Made by a program: the position numbers and the translations under genes. From a virus, in IMG/VR virus record IMGVR_UViG_3300035670_000420, positions 1 to 44,251 of that record: a DNA stretch of 44,251 nucleotides; one strand, 5' to 3'. Of the stretch, positions 1 through 6,654 are shown piece by piece. Position 1 is the stretch's first letter, and every line of letters begins with the position of its first letter. The notes beneath the pieces are model-generated. The model did no database searches. It saw nothing but the letters and a program-made list of their open reading frames with translations, and was not told where the DNA came from.

Positions 1-221
1 ATAAACCTCCCACTATCTGCTACCCAAGATGAATTTTTAAGTTGAAAGAACTTTCCCATTAACTTAGTAACCTCACCAACCATGTGATAAGTAACTGTTC
101 TAATAAACAATTTCTTACCTACAAAATCCTCTAAACTATCTACTTCCATAATTTCGTCCAGACCTATTTGGTCTTTTATTAACTCGTAAGTTTCGTCACT
201 TACTTCTAGTGTTCTTGTCAT
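1..221 (-). CDS. Hypothetical protein, C-terminus cut by window edge
   Basis: The ATG at 221 follows a GGAGGT ribosome site, and the frame stays open for 73 codons to the left edge. The visible part is acidic at its start (MTRTLEVSDETYELIKDQIG) and looks like a small cytosolic protein. I recognise no domain. It is the most downstream gene seen of the leftward early region. Confidence 0.7.
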   Translation of the reverse strand, partial: MTRTLEVSDETYELIKDQIGLDEIMEVDSLEDFVGKKLFIRTVTYHMVGEVTKLMGKFFQLKNSSWVADSGRF

Positions 222-269
222 AATTACCTCCTAAAATTAAATAAGTTTGTACTCTCTCCTCCGCCTCGC

Positions 270-818
270 TTAATACTTAGCGAGATACGATCCATTTAGG
301 TATGCAACCCAAGGATTCCAACCCTGCTCTGTCCATAGTTGGTGGGCAAGGTCAACATTTTTATAGCAATCGGACATATTTGCAAGTGTCCACTCACCGC
401 CTTTTTTAAGATGAGTAGTGTTAAGCTGAAATATTGAAAGGTCTGCTGTACCATTGCTGTTAATATTTACAGCATTGCAGTTCATACCGCTTTCAGCCTT
501 TGCAACAGCCAAAGCCATTTTGCAGTCCATAAGCCCAAACTTCTCACAGATGTATTTCTCAATATCTGTATCTACTTCTTCCGGATAATCAATAACTACA
601 ATCGGGGATATTACCTGTGCAACTCTAGGCTCTACATTCCATACTTTCTGCCTAGTAACAACAATTGGACTTTTAATTGACAGCTTGTTATCATCAAACC
701 AGAGGGCAACCTTAACAGCGACATAGGGAATCATGGTCAGGAAACCGATGAAGAATATGGCTGAGAGGATTAACTTCCTCTTGGTTGCCTTCTCTATCTT
801 TGGCAGTTTAATTTTCAT
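270..818 (-). CDS. Membrane-anchored lysozyme / transglycosylase-like protein
   Basis: This is a 182-residue protein with a basic N-terminus and one membrane segment (about residues 16-40). An extracellular part follows, with a lysozyme/SLT-like signature: AKAESG around the likely catalytic Glu109, then SIFQLN, a GxxQxN-like motif, and a C-terminal GWNPWVAYLNGSY tail. Proteins of this family cut peptidoglycan glycan strands. The single N-terminal segment without a clear cleavage site suggests a signal-anchor enzyme. The start is fixed by a near-perfect AAAGGAGGTGATTT site. Its start overlaps the end of the upstream gene by 11 bases. It lies far from the main lysis cassette, so it could act at entry or be a moron gene instead of the main endolysin. 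Confidence 0.75.
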   Translation of the reverse strand: MKIKLPKIEKATKRKLILSAIFFIGFLTMIPYVAVKVALWFDDNKLSIKSPIVVTRQKVWNVEPRVAQVISPIVVIDYPEEVDTDIEKYICEKFGLMDCKMALAVAKAESGMNCNAVNINSNGTADLSIFQLNTTHLKKGGEWTLANMSDCYKNVDLAHQLWTEQGWNPWVAYLNGSYLAKY

Positions 819-1038
819 CTAAATCACCTCCTTTTAATGGTTCAAACATAAATTGATACGGATCTTCTTCTTTAACTATTATTTCATCTGGGATTTTGTG
901 GTTCTTTTGAGCATATAGCTTGTAGAACCTACCAAGTAAATTTCTTTTAGCAAGTTGTCTTATGTTCCTCCTAAGAAATCTCTTACAAGATTCATCACTT
1001 GAATTTAGAAACATTTGTTCTATATCAGATAGCTTCAT
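808..1038 (-). CDS. Hypothetical small basic protein
   Basis: A 76-residue protein, basic in its middle (RRNIRQLAKRN) and acidic at its C-terminus. AAAGGA precedes the ATG by about 7 bases. It sits between the replication initiator and the lysozyme-like gene and overlaps both neighbours by 11-14 bases, so it is part of the same operon. I recognise no family. Confidence 0.65.
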   Translation of the reverse strand: MKLSDIEQMFLNSSDESCKRFLRRNIRQLAKRNLLGRFYKLYAQKNHKIPDEIIVKEEDPYQFMFEPLKGGDLDEN

Positions 1039-1540
1039 GGAGTATTCCTTTCTGAACTAAACTCTCTTTTAAGGATTTCATTCCCTCTTGAATTTTTATA
1101 TGTGAAACATCTATATTCTTTTCATTCTTATCATTCTTTACATTCTTATCATTCTTGTTTGTTGTTATCCGTTTGTTATCCGTTTGTTGTCCGTTTGTTA
1201 TCCGTTTGTTAACTGGCTTGTTAACGTCTTGATATGTACCATAGTTTTTTATTGTTATTACAGTAAAAAGGTTGTTAGATTGGCTTGTTATCTCGCCTGT
1301 TAATTTTAGCTTGTCTAAAGCAGTTCTTACCTGCATTATTGATAAATCGCCTATTTCTTGGGATAGATGTTCGTAGCTTGTAATGAGTTCTCCACGTTTA
1401 ATTAAATTACCCTGCCACTTCTGATCTGTGTGATTTGCTCTTAATAGGAGGTGTAAGAACACTCTTACTACGTTTGAGTCTTGATACCACTCCCAGTCAA
1501 GTAGTGTTCTATGCAGTTTTATAAATCCATTATTAGGCAT
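1025..1540 (-). CDS. Replication initiator (DnaD / phage O-like, N-terminal winged-helix type)
   Basis: The N-terminus (MPNNGFIKLHRTLLDWEWYQ, then FLHLLLRANH and LSIMQVRTALDKLKLTGEI) matches the winged-helix half of phage replisome organisers, which bind the origin and recruit host replication proteins. I chose the ATG at 1540 because the family starts here. A GTG at 1615 extends the frame but has no ribosome site and crosses a strong hairpin. The AGGAG upstream of 1540 is about 18 bases away, unusually far. The Asn/Lys-rich linker (about residues 110-145) is encoded by tandem DNA repeats that look like an origin. It follows the Rad52-like gene in the operon. Confidence 0.75.
   Translation of the reverse strand: MPNNGFIKLHRTLLDWEWYQDSNVVRVFLHLLLRANHTDQKWQGNLIKRGELITSYEHLSQEIGDLSIMQVRTALDKLKLTGEITSQSNNLFTVITIKNYGTYQDVNKPVNKRITNGQQTDNKRITTNKNDKNVKNDKNEKNIDVSHIKIQEGMKSLKESLVQKGILHEAI
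1112..1226. repeat. Iteron-like repeats, candidate replication origin
   Basis: Four tandem 11-bp units of GTTATCCGTTT (one with GTTGTCC) occupy 1164-1207. Next to them lie two 16-bp copies of CATTCTTATCATTCTT at 1123-1138 and 1141-1156 in an AT-rich tract. At 1208-1225 is GTTAAC-tggctt-GTTAAC. Phage origins commonly lie inside the initiator gene, with helical-turn-spaced iterons next to an AT-rich unwinding tract. This block fits that plan, but the repeats also encode a plausible Asn/Lys linker. Confidence 0.5.
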
Positions 1541-1661
1541 TTGTGCAGTAGTAGCTTCTCTCCTAAATACTTTAGTGACCTGTGGGTAAGGGCCAGTAAG
1601 GACCACCAGCCCCACCCATAGACCACTAAGGGTCTATGCTCGGGTTACGCTTCTAAAAACC
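1541..1661 (-). promoter_or_regulatory. Structured leader with two mutually exclusive hairpins
   Basis: This 121-base stretch lies between the Rad52-like stop and the initiator ATG. It holds a perfect 8-bp hairpin (CATAGACC 1617-1624 with GGTCTATG 1631-1638, 6-base loop). A second possible stem pairs TGTGGGT and GGGC (1581-1593) with GCCC and ACCCATA (1609-1620). The two share bases 1617-1620 and so compete. Neither is followed by a T-run on the minus strand. It could be a translational switch or part of the origin. Confidence 0.4.
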
Positions 1662-2273
1662 TCACTTGGATTTCCTCTCACTCGCATAAACTTTATCTAA
1701 TGCGGGTTTTTGGCTTATTAGCTTTGTACCTTTTTGGCAGTCGTAACAAGCAACCGGGAGATTCTTGGATTTACAATACTCAACCTCCCTTTGACTTATA
1801 TGACCACCACAAACAGGGCAGTATGTGGCATCTTGTGTGCTATCAGCCCCCAACATTTCATCTGTTAATACAAGATCATCTAAATCTTCTGTCATCTTTT
1901 TAATCTCCTTTTTGGCAGAACTTTTTACCTGACTGAATGTAGGCTTGTTTGGGTCTATATCGTATAAAAATCTTCCTATACCCCACTTCACACCTGCTCT
2001 TTTGAAAGCGTCAGATGCCTCACCTTTTTCAGCTTCAAAGTCTGACTCTGTTCCCATATCCCACTTCCATACCCACTTATCATCTACGAATATCCCGATA
2101 CCGCAGTAGATTTTGTCTCCAAGTATCTTGTAGTCGGTTTGCCAGTTATTTTGTCCAGCAACCTCATCAAGTAAGTCCATAACATCTCTTGCATCTATGT
2201 AAGCAAGTTGGGTACTGCCCGGACCTTTTCTCCACTTGTAAGGTATTTGTTTTGTTAGTTCTTTTAGGTTCAT
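1662..2273 (-). CDS. Rad52-family single-strand annealing protein
   Basis: A 203-residue protein. Residues 8-110 match the Rad52/Sak fold of phage recombinases: PYKWR near the start, AYIDARDVMDLLDEV, then GTESDFEAEKGEASDAFKRA and WGIGRFLYD. Such proteins form rings on ssDNA and anneal complementary strands during phage recombination and replication. The C-terminus carries a zinc-ribbon-like CPVC...C...CYDC set (about residues 153-180). AAGGACAAATA precedes the ATG, and its start overlaps the stop of the upstream gene. It lies next to the replication initiator. Confidence 0.85.
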   Translation of the reverse strand: MNLKELTKQIPYKWRKGPGSTQLAYIDARDVMDLLDEVAGQNNWQTDYKILGDKIYCGIGIFVDDKWVWKWDMGTESDFEAEKGEASDAFKRAGVKWGIGRFLYDIDPNKPTFSQVKSSAKKEIKKMTEDLDDLVLTDEMLGADSTQDATYCPVCGGHISQREVEYCKSKNLPVACYDCQKGTKLISQKPALDKVYASERKSK

Positions 2274-2455
2274 TATTTGTCCTTTTTAACTTGATACTTG
2301 TTGCTTCTTAGAATCTGATCTAAGAAATCTATCATTGCTCCGTTGGCTATAAACTCCACCTCTTTGGGTGTGACTAGCCCGGATTCTACAAAACGGGAAA
2401 AGCCTCTTATTGTTCCCCTCTTGTAGTTTGTTAGTTCTTGTGCTATAGTTCTCAT
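2273..2455 (-). CDS. Hypothetical protein (60 aa)
   Basis: A small protein with AGGAG before the ATG. It is helical and mildly basic, with no recognised domain. It overlaps the Rad52-like gene start by one base and is probably co-translated with it. Confidence 0.6.
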   Translation of the reverse strand: MRTIAQELTNYKRGTIRGFSRFVESGLVTPKEVEFIANGAMIDFLDQILRSNKYQVKKDK

Positions 2456-2482
2456 GTTGATTCTCCTATAGGAAATAAATAC

Positions 2483-2692
2483 TTAGGCAGACGTTTGTGC
2501 GTCTGCTTTTGTTTTCTCCTTTCTTCTTAAATACCTTTTGATTGCTATATGTACCGCCTGTCTTGTGACCGGAGGTTTGAACATATCAGCAATCTTTTGG
2601 TATGTAAGTCCTTGGAGTCTTAATTGGAATATAACTGCATCTCTCTCTAAGTTGAGTTTGCGTTTGTTTTGTGTTAATATGCTGTTAATCAT
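2483..2692 (-). CDS. Small helix-turn-helix protein, possible regulator or excisionase-like
   Basis: A 69-residue protein. The segment LTYQKIADMFKPPVTRQAVH (about residues 31-50) reads as a helix-turn-helix of the sigma-r4/Trp-repressor type. It is followed by a basic tail. I placed the start at the ATG at 2692, because the longer reading frame runs through the terminator and the tRNA remnant. GGAG lies 7 bases upstream but inside the stem of the 2693-2722 terminator. It is the first gene of the leftward replication operon and the nearest gene to attP, a common place for a lysogeny regulator or recombination directionality factor. That role is inferred from position only. Confidence 0.55.
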   Translation of the reverse strand: MINSILTQNKRKLNLERDAVIFQLRLQGLTYQKIADMFKPPVTRQAVHIAIKRYLRRKEKTKADAQTSA

Positions 2693-2722
2693 AAAAAGAC
2701 TCCGATTGCTCGAAGTCTTTTT
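2693..2722. terminator. Strong bidirectional intrinsic terminator
   Basis: AAAAAGACT (2693-2701) pairs with AGTCTTTTT (2714-2722). Read on the minus strand, the stem continues as GACTTCGA-GCAA-TCGGAGTC with a GNRA-type tetraloop and one G-U pair, about 13 bp in total. T-runs flank both sides. It follows the tRNA 3' end on the minus strand by about 15 bases, like a normal tRNA terminator, so integration may restore both tRNA end and terminator. Confidence 0.8.
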
Positions 2723-2738
2723 TCGTTTATATTCAGCT

Positions 2739-2790
2739 TGGTGGGGAGGGTGGGAGTCGAACCCACATTCGTTCACTCAAGCGACTAAAA
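2739..2790 (-). other. attP: attP core: 3' end of a tRNA gene
   Basis: On the minus strand the sequence gives a complete T-arm (GTGGG-TTCGACT-CCCAC, 2750-2766), the acceptor 3' strand CCTCCCC (2743-2749), discriminator A and an encoded CCA (2739-2741). No GGGGAGG acceptor 5' strand or D-arm exists upstream, so this is not a complete tRNA. A tRNA 3' end beside an integrase gene is the classic attachment core, which regenerates the host tRNA on integration. The upstream limit of identity (I give about 2790) cannot be set without the host tRNA. Confidence 0.75.
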
Positions 2791-2816
2791 AAGAGGTCGA
2801 GTAACCTATTACTTAA

Positions 2817-2850
2817 AGAGTACCAAAAATTACAAGACTTGTCAACAAGT
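2817..2850 (-). promoter_or_regulatory. Leftward promoter with overlapping operator-like inverted repeats
   Basis: On the minus strand TTGACA (2840-2845) is followed after 17 bp by TACTCT (2817-2822), a good -35 and a weak -10. The -35 lies inside ACTTGT-CA-ACAAGT (2837-2850). An adjoining ACAAG-A-CTTGT (2832-2842) overlaps it. These could be repressor operators or integrase arm sites. Transcription would run through attP and the terminator into the HTH gene. Confidence 0.45.
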
Positions 2851-2898
2851 ATTTTCTGCGATATCCTATACTGGTTTTTAACCCGCCCTTACAACAAA

Positions 2899-3852
2899 AT
2901 GTCATTTGAGGATTGGCTGCTTACAAAAGGTAGAACTGCCTCAACCATAAAAAAACACCTAATTCGCTTAGAGGTGTTGGGGAGAGAATTGCATGAATGG
3001 ACTGTTGAATATGTAGAGGGATTTATACTCGAAAAGATTAAGGAAGGATCGAGACACACAACTCTCAACGCGTACATAGATACTATAAGACTATATTCAC
3101 AATACAAAAATTACTCTTATGAGCTTCGCAATTATAAACACTATAAGTCTGAGTATGCAATTAAAGGAACTTTCTCTGATGATGAAATACTACAAATAAT
3201 TACACTACCCTGCCCCACCGGAATGGATAAGGACTCTTGGGATAAATACTCACTGCTTTTTTCTCTTTTAGCCTTCACAGGATGTAGACCACAGGAGATA
3301 TGTACAATTAAGCGTAATCAGATAGATTGGGGAAGAAATGTATTCAGTATAGAACATACTAAAACGGGTGTACCAAGATTTGTACCAATCCCCCCAAACC
3401 TTGTTGATACAATAAAAATATACCTTAATACAATAGATAGTGAATACCTATTCATTACAAGGAAAGGAGAGGTATTGAGCGATAAGAGTTACTATCATAA
3501 CTTCAAAAAGAGAATGGAAATACTAGGTATTGATAGACCCCATATTACCCCCTACTCTTTCAGACATTCCTATGCAACTTCATTGCTAGAGGCTGATGTA
3601 AATATACACAAAATAGCAAAACTTATGGGACACAGCATTACTCAAACATCACACTATGAGCATTTAACTACAAAGGATTTACAAAAAGCAATAATAAGAC
3701 ACCCCTTAATAAGAAGTAACGCCCAACCCGATGATATCATAAAAGATATAAAGGAATATGTTGAGGGTTACGAGTTAGATAAACACGTTAACGTAAAGTA
3801 TACACTTTTGTATACTAACCGGGAACTAACCATAAAAATACGCCCTAATTGA
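2899..3852 (+). CDS. int: Tyrosine recombinase / phage integrase
   Basis: This is the only confident plus-strand gene. Counted from the ATG at 2899 it has 317 residues. The N-terminal part (about 1-85) is a SAM-like core-binding domain. The catalytic set is visible: Arg130 in TGCRPQE, Lys155 in HTKTG, Arg222 in YSFRHSYAT (Tyr in place of the first His of HxxR, as in many relatives), His245 in LMGHS and Tyr253 in HYEHL. It would cut attP and the host tRNA attB. A TTG at 2839 would add 20 residues but lies inside the operator-like repeat. Neither start has a ribosome site. It is divergent from the replication operon. Confidence 0.9.
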   Translation: MSFEDWLLTKGRTASTIKKHLIRLEVLGRELHEWTVEYVEGFILEKIKEGSRHTTLNAYIDTIRLYSQYKNYSYELRNYKHYKSEYAIKGTFSDDEILQIITLPCPTGMDKDSWDKYSLLFSLLAFTGCRPQEICTIKRNQIDWGRNVFSIEHTKTGVPRFVPIPPNLVDTIKIYLNTIDSEYLFITRKGEVLSDKSYYHNFKKRMEILGIDRPHITPYSFRHSYATSLLEADVNIHKIAKLMGHSITQTSHYEHLTTKDLQKAIIRHPLIRSNAQPDDIIKDIKEYVEGYELDKHVNVKYTLLYTNRELTIKIRPN

Positions 3853-3872
3853 GATATACTCGCCTAGGGCGT
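3840..3872. terminator. Hairpin between convergent genes
   Basis: ACGCCCTA (3840-3847) pairs with TAGGGCGT (3865-3872) around a 17-base loop, spanning the stop of the integrase. The next gene on the minus strand ends at 3879. The position suggests a bidirectional terminator, although no long T-run follows. Confidence 0.5.
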
Positions 3873-3878
3873 AAATAC

Positions 3879-4721
3879 TTAGAAGTCATTTACTTTTGGA
3901 ACGTAGAACGGAATCCACTCGGTCTTAATTGACTTAATTCCGGTTTCATCAGTTACTACTTCCAAGATGACTCCACCTATGTTCGGAAATAATCCGAGTC
4001 GGGTGAGAAAAGGAGTTTGGGATTGGAAACAACCCATGCTAAATGCTTCAACGTTTCGGTATGCAGGAATGTGGGCTTGAATGTGCCAGTGACCAACAAA
4101 CAACATATGAGGTTTCTGTTCTGGTGCAAGTTGTTCAACGATTTTCTGCAACTTGTATGAACGTGCATATGCAACACCGCCGGCTCCGTGCATCAATGCA
4201 ACCTTGATTCCGTCAATCTTAGCGGTAGCGTAGTAGTCCCCAACGTATTCCATATCCTCACGTTTAGAGCAAACTGCTTTCACGATGTTGTATCCTGCGG
4301 TTTTGTAGAATGACTCATCGTGATTTCCGAGGATCACTTTTGTTGAGATACCCTCGATTTTAGGATAGTTCTCAACCACATAATCCCTTTGTGCATCTGC
4401 CCCATGTACGAACAACTCATACTCCTGACCCCGATAAACCTTTTCACCATCAACTAGGTCTCCACAATGCAACACAACCCTGATTCCACGTCTCTTGCAG
4501 ATGGAATAGAATGTGTAAAGATGGGAGAGTTGCTGGTATTTTGATCCGAGCTGGGTGCAGGAAATAACAGCGAAGCGGTACTTATCACCCGACAGTCTTT
4601 TCACGTCAGGTTCAAAGGTTTTCCCTGTTACTTGAGGTGGAACTTTGGAAGCGAAGTATCCCCGATGGGACAGTTCATCCAAGAGTTCCTGATTGGTGAT
4701 GTTTAGAGTTTTTTGTACCAT
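3879..4721 (-). CDS. Metallophosphoesterase-like protein with altered metal motif I
   Basis: A 280-residue protein. The start at 4721 is fixed by AGGAGGTGTGAC just upstream. Motifs of calcineurin-like phosphoesterases are present: GD at 87-88, GNHD at 132-135, MHG at 177-179 and GHWH at 210-213. The first motif, normally D-x-H, reads S-C-T-Q (54-57), so two metal ligands appear lost or replaced. The N-terminal TNQELLDELSHRGYFA segment resembles a small helix-turn-helix. Phage relatives are often DNA nucleases or phosphatases, but activity here is uncertain. It is the last gene of the 5340-to-3879 operon. Confidence 0.75.
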   Translation of the reverse strand: MVQKTLNITNQELLDELSHRGYFASKVPPQVTGKTFEPDVKRLSGDKYRFAVISCTQLGSKYQQLSHLYTFYSICKRRGIRVVLHCGDLVDGEKVYRGQEYELFVHGADAQRDYVVENYPKIEGISTKVILGNHDESFYKTAGYNIVKAVCSKREDMEYVGDYYATAKIDGIKVALMHGAGGVAYARSYKLQKIVEQLAPEQKPHMLFVGHWHIQAHIPAYRNVEAFSMGCFQSQTPFLTRLGLFPNIGGVILEVVTDETGIKSIKTEWIPFYVPKVNDF

Positions 4722-4731
4722 GTCACACCTC

Positions 4732-4917
4732 CTATAGAACTCCATAACAGATTCTTGATATTTCGTAGTGAACACATTTAAGGTACTCATCATCTTTCAT
4801 GTTTTGAATAGCTCTCTTGTGTGCATCATCTACGTTTGACCCGACTCCTGTGAAGTAGAAAACATCTTCTCCGAGACGGGCCTCGACAGTTGAGTAAAAG
4901 ATTACCAACGTCTCCAT
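4732..4917 (-). CDS. Hypothetical protein (61 aa)
   Basis: GGAGGAAGAA precedes the ATG. Its TAG stop lies inside the ribosome site of the phosphoesterase gene. No domain is recognised. The pattern resembles small phage proteins with a beta-alpha fold (TVEARLGEDVFYFTGVG, then a helix). Confidence 0.6.
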   Translation of the reverse strand: METLVIFYSTVEARLGEDVFYFTGVGSNVDDAHKRAIQNMKDDEYLKCVHYEISRICYGVL

Positions 4918-5147
4918 TTCTTCCTCCGTCTCTTATGTTTCTTTTTATGGCCACCAGTATATGGGTCTGCAACGTGAATTGCTCTGTGGCAGTTTTCACA
5001 AAGTAGAATACAATTACTGGGGATTGACGGGCCACCTCTGCATTTGAAGATTATGTGATGAACTTGAAGGCGGTTATGACGACTTCCAGTAGTGCCGCAA
5101 TGTTGACAAACCTTGTCCCTTTCCCTTACCTCATCCTTGTAGGACAT
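4902..5147 (-). CDS. Small HNH endonuclease-like protein
   Basis: An 81-residue HNH fold. CQHC (14-17) and CENC (50-53) form the zinc knuckles, VHHI (29-32) supplies the catalytic His, Asn45 is in SNCILLC, and the last His is in HRAIH. A very basic tail (KKKHKRRRKKWRRW) probably binds DNA. HNH proteins nick or cut DNA in homing or packaging. This one is far from the terminase, so homing or a recombination role is more likely. GAGGTG precedes the ATG, and its stop overlaps the next gene by 16 bases. Confidence 0.85.
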   Translation of the reverse strand: MSYKDEVRERDKVCQHCGTTGSRHNRLQVHHIIFKCRGGPSIPSNCILLCENCHRAIHVADPYTGGHKKKHKRRRKKWRRW

Positions 5148-5148
5148 C

Positions 5149-5340
5149 TCACACCTCGTCTAACGTGATGTAAAACACCTCGGCCTCAACGACTTGGTAT
5201 AGATAGTGTGCTGGTAACGCAGCCTTTAACCAACACGCCATCATCCATTGCGCCTCCTCTCTGGTAGGGTATTCAGAACCCCTGATTACCTTTTCCTCTG
5301 CGGTTTGGCGGTGGACAAATACAACTCTGTATGACCACAT
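5149..5340 (-). CDS. Hypothetical protein (63 aa)
   Basis: Start set by GAGGAGGTGAGAT. The pattern of strands and a Trp/Met-rich helix (EEAQWMMACWLKAALP) suggests a compact soluble protein. I recognise no family. It is the first gene of the operon running to 3879. Confidence 0.6.
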   Translation of the reverse strand: MWSYRVVFVHRQTAEEKVIRGSEYPTREEAQWMMACWLKAALPAHYLYQVVEAEVFYITLDEV

Positions 5341-5352
5341 ATCTCACCTCCT

Positions 5353-5384
5353 CATAGGTTTTTAACGTGCTTTAGTAACCTATG
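5353..5384. promoter_or_regulatory. Inverted repeat next to ribosome site
   Basis: CATAGGTT (5353-5360) and AACCTATG (5377-5384) form a perfect 8-bp inverted repeat in the leader of the 63-aa gene, ending beside its GAGGAGGTG site. It could be an operator or an mRNA hairpin that affects initiation. Confidence 0.4.
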
Positions 5385-5410
5385 TAAAAGTGAAATAGTA
5401 AATGCAAACA

Positions 5411-5439
5411 AAAAACTCCCCTCATTTCTGAGAGGAGTT
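5411..5439 (-). terminator. Intrinsic terminator after phosphoesterase gene
   Basis: On the minus strand a hairpin (AACTCC-TCTCA-gaaa-TGAG-GGGAGTT with one mismatch) is followed by TTTTTTG. It lies 18 bases after the stop of the 5458-6234 gene and closes that single-gene transcript. Confidence 0.85.
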
Positions 5440-5457
5440 CGAGCAGGGGTGTCACCC

Positions 5458-6234
5458 TTATTTGAACAGGGTGTTGTTATACATAAAAGACCGATTAACT
5501 ATTGGGATTATCTGTGGATAAAACTGATGAGTTTCAAAATCATATTCTGCTACAGCAAATCCTTGTGTCCAGTCGGGAGATACAGCATATACTGGTGTGG
5601 GTGTTTGGTTACAAAGACAACCTGTTTCTATCCAAAACTTTGTGTTACCACTTTGTGTTCTTGTTACATGAGCAAGTCTGTGGCTATGACCTGTAAACCC
5701 GGATGTACCAAACTTATCTATATTAGCATGGGCAGAAAAGCCACTCTTAACCCTAACTGTCTGTCCATGGAAAAACGATACCCCATGTCTTTGAACTATT
5801 CTGTGTGCAGGAACCCACTTAATACCCTTCTTCTTTAATTCAAAAATGTGTGGTACTGATACTAAGTATTCATCATCTGTTGTGAGTCCTGCTAGTTGTT
5901 GAGCATTACGACCTAAATACTTCTGCATTCTTTGTTCATGATTACCCTCAAAATAGGCTATTTCAACATTAGGGTTTCCCTTTTTAGCGGCTTTCACAAT
6001 ATCATCTAAGGCATATCTAGTAGCCCACACTTCGTCTGCAAGGGTATTTTCGTAATATGGGTCTTGGTCGTACTTGGATATTTTAGTAAAGTTTACAAGG
6101 TCTCCCAAAAGGTCAAGGTAGTCGGGTGCATAAAACGTTATGAACTTTAAGACTAACTGTAATGTTTTAATGTCTTGGTCAGGTATATGTAAATCAGAGA
6201 TTATCAAATACCTTTCCTTTTTCTTAGGTTTCAT
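5458..6234 (-). CDS. Metallophosphoesterase (calcineurin-like), intact motifs
   Basis: A 258-residue enzyme with all five metal motifs: SDLH (13-16), GD (44-45), GNHE (97-100), FFHG (154-157) and GHSH (182-185). The family hydrolyses phosphodiesters or monoesters with two metal ions. Phage members include DNA exonucleases and nucleotide phosphatases, so the substrate is open. The gene stands alone, with a host-type promoter upstream and a terminator downstream. It has no ribosome site: the ATG is preceded by TCCTGACC, a sequence seen at two other ATGs in the window. It is distantly related to the 3879-4721 gene. Confidence 0.85.
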   Translation of the reverse strand: MKPKKKERYLIISDLHIPDQDIKTLQLVLKFITFYAPDYLDLLGDLVNFTKISKYDQDPYYENTLADEVWATRYALDDIVKAAKKGNPNVEIAYFEGNHEQRMQKYLGRNAQQLAGLTTDDEYLVSVPHIFELKKKGIKWVPAHRIVQRHGVSFFHGQTVRVKSGFSAHANIDKFGTSGFTGHSHRLAHVTRTQSGNTKFWIETGCLCNQTPTPVYAVSPDWTQGFAVAEYDFETHQFYPQIIPIVNRSFMYNNTLFK

Positions 6235-6259
6235 GGTCAGGATTTAATTTCTAAAAAGT

Positions 6260-6288
6260 AATTTACACCAATTTTAATGAGTTGTCAA
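6260..6288 (-). promoter_or_regulatory. Host-type sigma-70 promoter
   Basis: On the minus strand TTGACA (6283-6288) is followed by exactly 17 bp and TAAATT (6260-6265). It would start transcription about 20 bases before the phosphoesterase ATG. Confidence 0.65.
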
Positions 6289-6438
6289 TCACTTCTTTCG
6301 AGTGCTAAATAGATAGTGGGAACGCTGATATAACAACATTCCCACCAACTAAATATTATTACTTGCTATTCCTACCCCTTTATTTGCAAGCAATCCTGCT
6401 GAACTTATCCGAGTTTTTCAGGGATACAGGAAAACCAA
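6289..6438 (-). terminator. Noncoding gap with terminator-like hairpin at 6316-6345
   Basis: GTGGGAA (6316-6322) pairs with TTCCCAC (6339-6345) around a 16-base loop. It lies downstream of the lysis genes and upstream of the phosphoesterase promoter. No long T-run follows, so termination is probable from position but not certain. I see no gene in the rest of the gap. Confidence 0.4.
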
Positions 6439-6648
6439 TTAAAACTGTGTAAGTCCTCCTGCCTCACCCTCTGGTGCATTTAAGTGCAAAAGTTTGTCTA
6501 TGAATCTAAGACCTGCTATTGCACCTGCTACTGCCAATACTCTAAAACTAAACTGTCCCGAGGATAGTGAATCAATGAGGATTGGGAGTACCGCCAAAAC
6601 AACTACTCTTAATAGCTCTTTTAAGGCCTCAATAAAATCTTTACTCAT
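6439..6648 (-). CDS. Holin-like small membrane protein
   Basis: 69 residues with two hydrophobic segments (about 13-28 and 35-50) joined by a short turn, and a hydrophilic tail. AAGGGGGTGA precedes the ATG. It lies directly after the amidase gene, the usual place for a holin, which would form lesions that let the endolysin reach peptidoglycan. Confidence 0.65.
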   Translation of the reverse strand: MSKDFIEALKELLRVVVLAVLPILIDSLSSGQFSFRVLAVAGAIAGLRFIDKLLHLNAPEGEAGGLTQF

Positions 6649-6654
6649 TAGGAT

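Noticed and set aside
1541-1615. GTG start for the replication initiator
   Set aside because: The extension has no ribosome site and encodes residues unlike the family; the ATG at 1540 fits the family start.
1700-1903. Plus-strand 67-codon ORF over the Rad52-like gene
   Set aside because: Shadow of a well-supported domain; no promoter or ribosome site.
2739-2830. Complete tRNA gene
   Set aside because: T-arm and 3' acceptor are perfect, but the acceptor 5' strand and D-arm are missing, so only a 3' attachment core is present.
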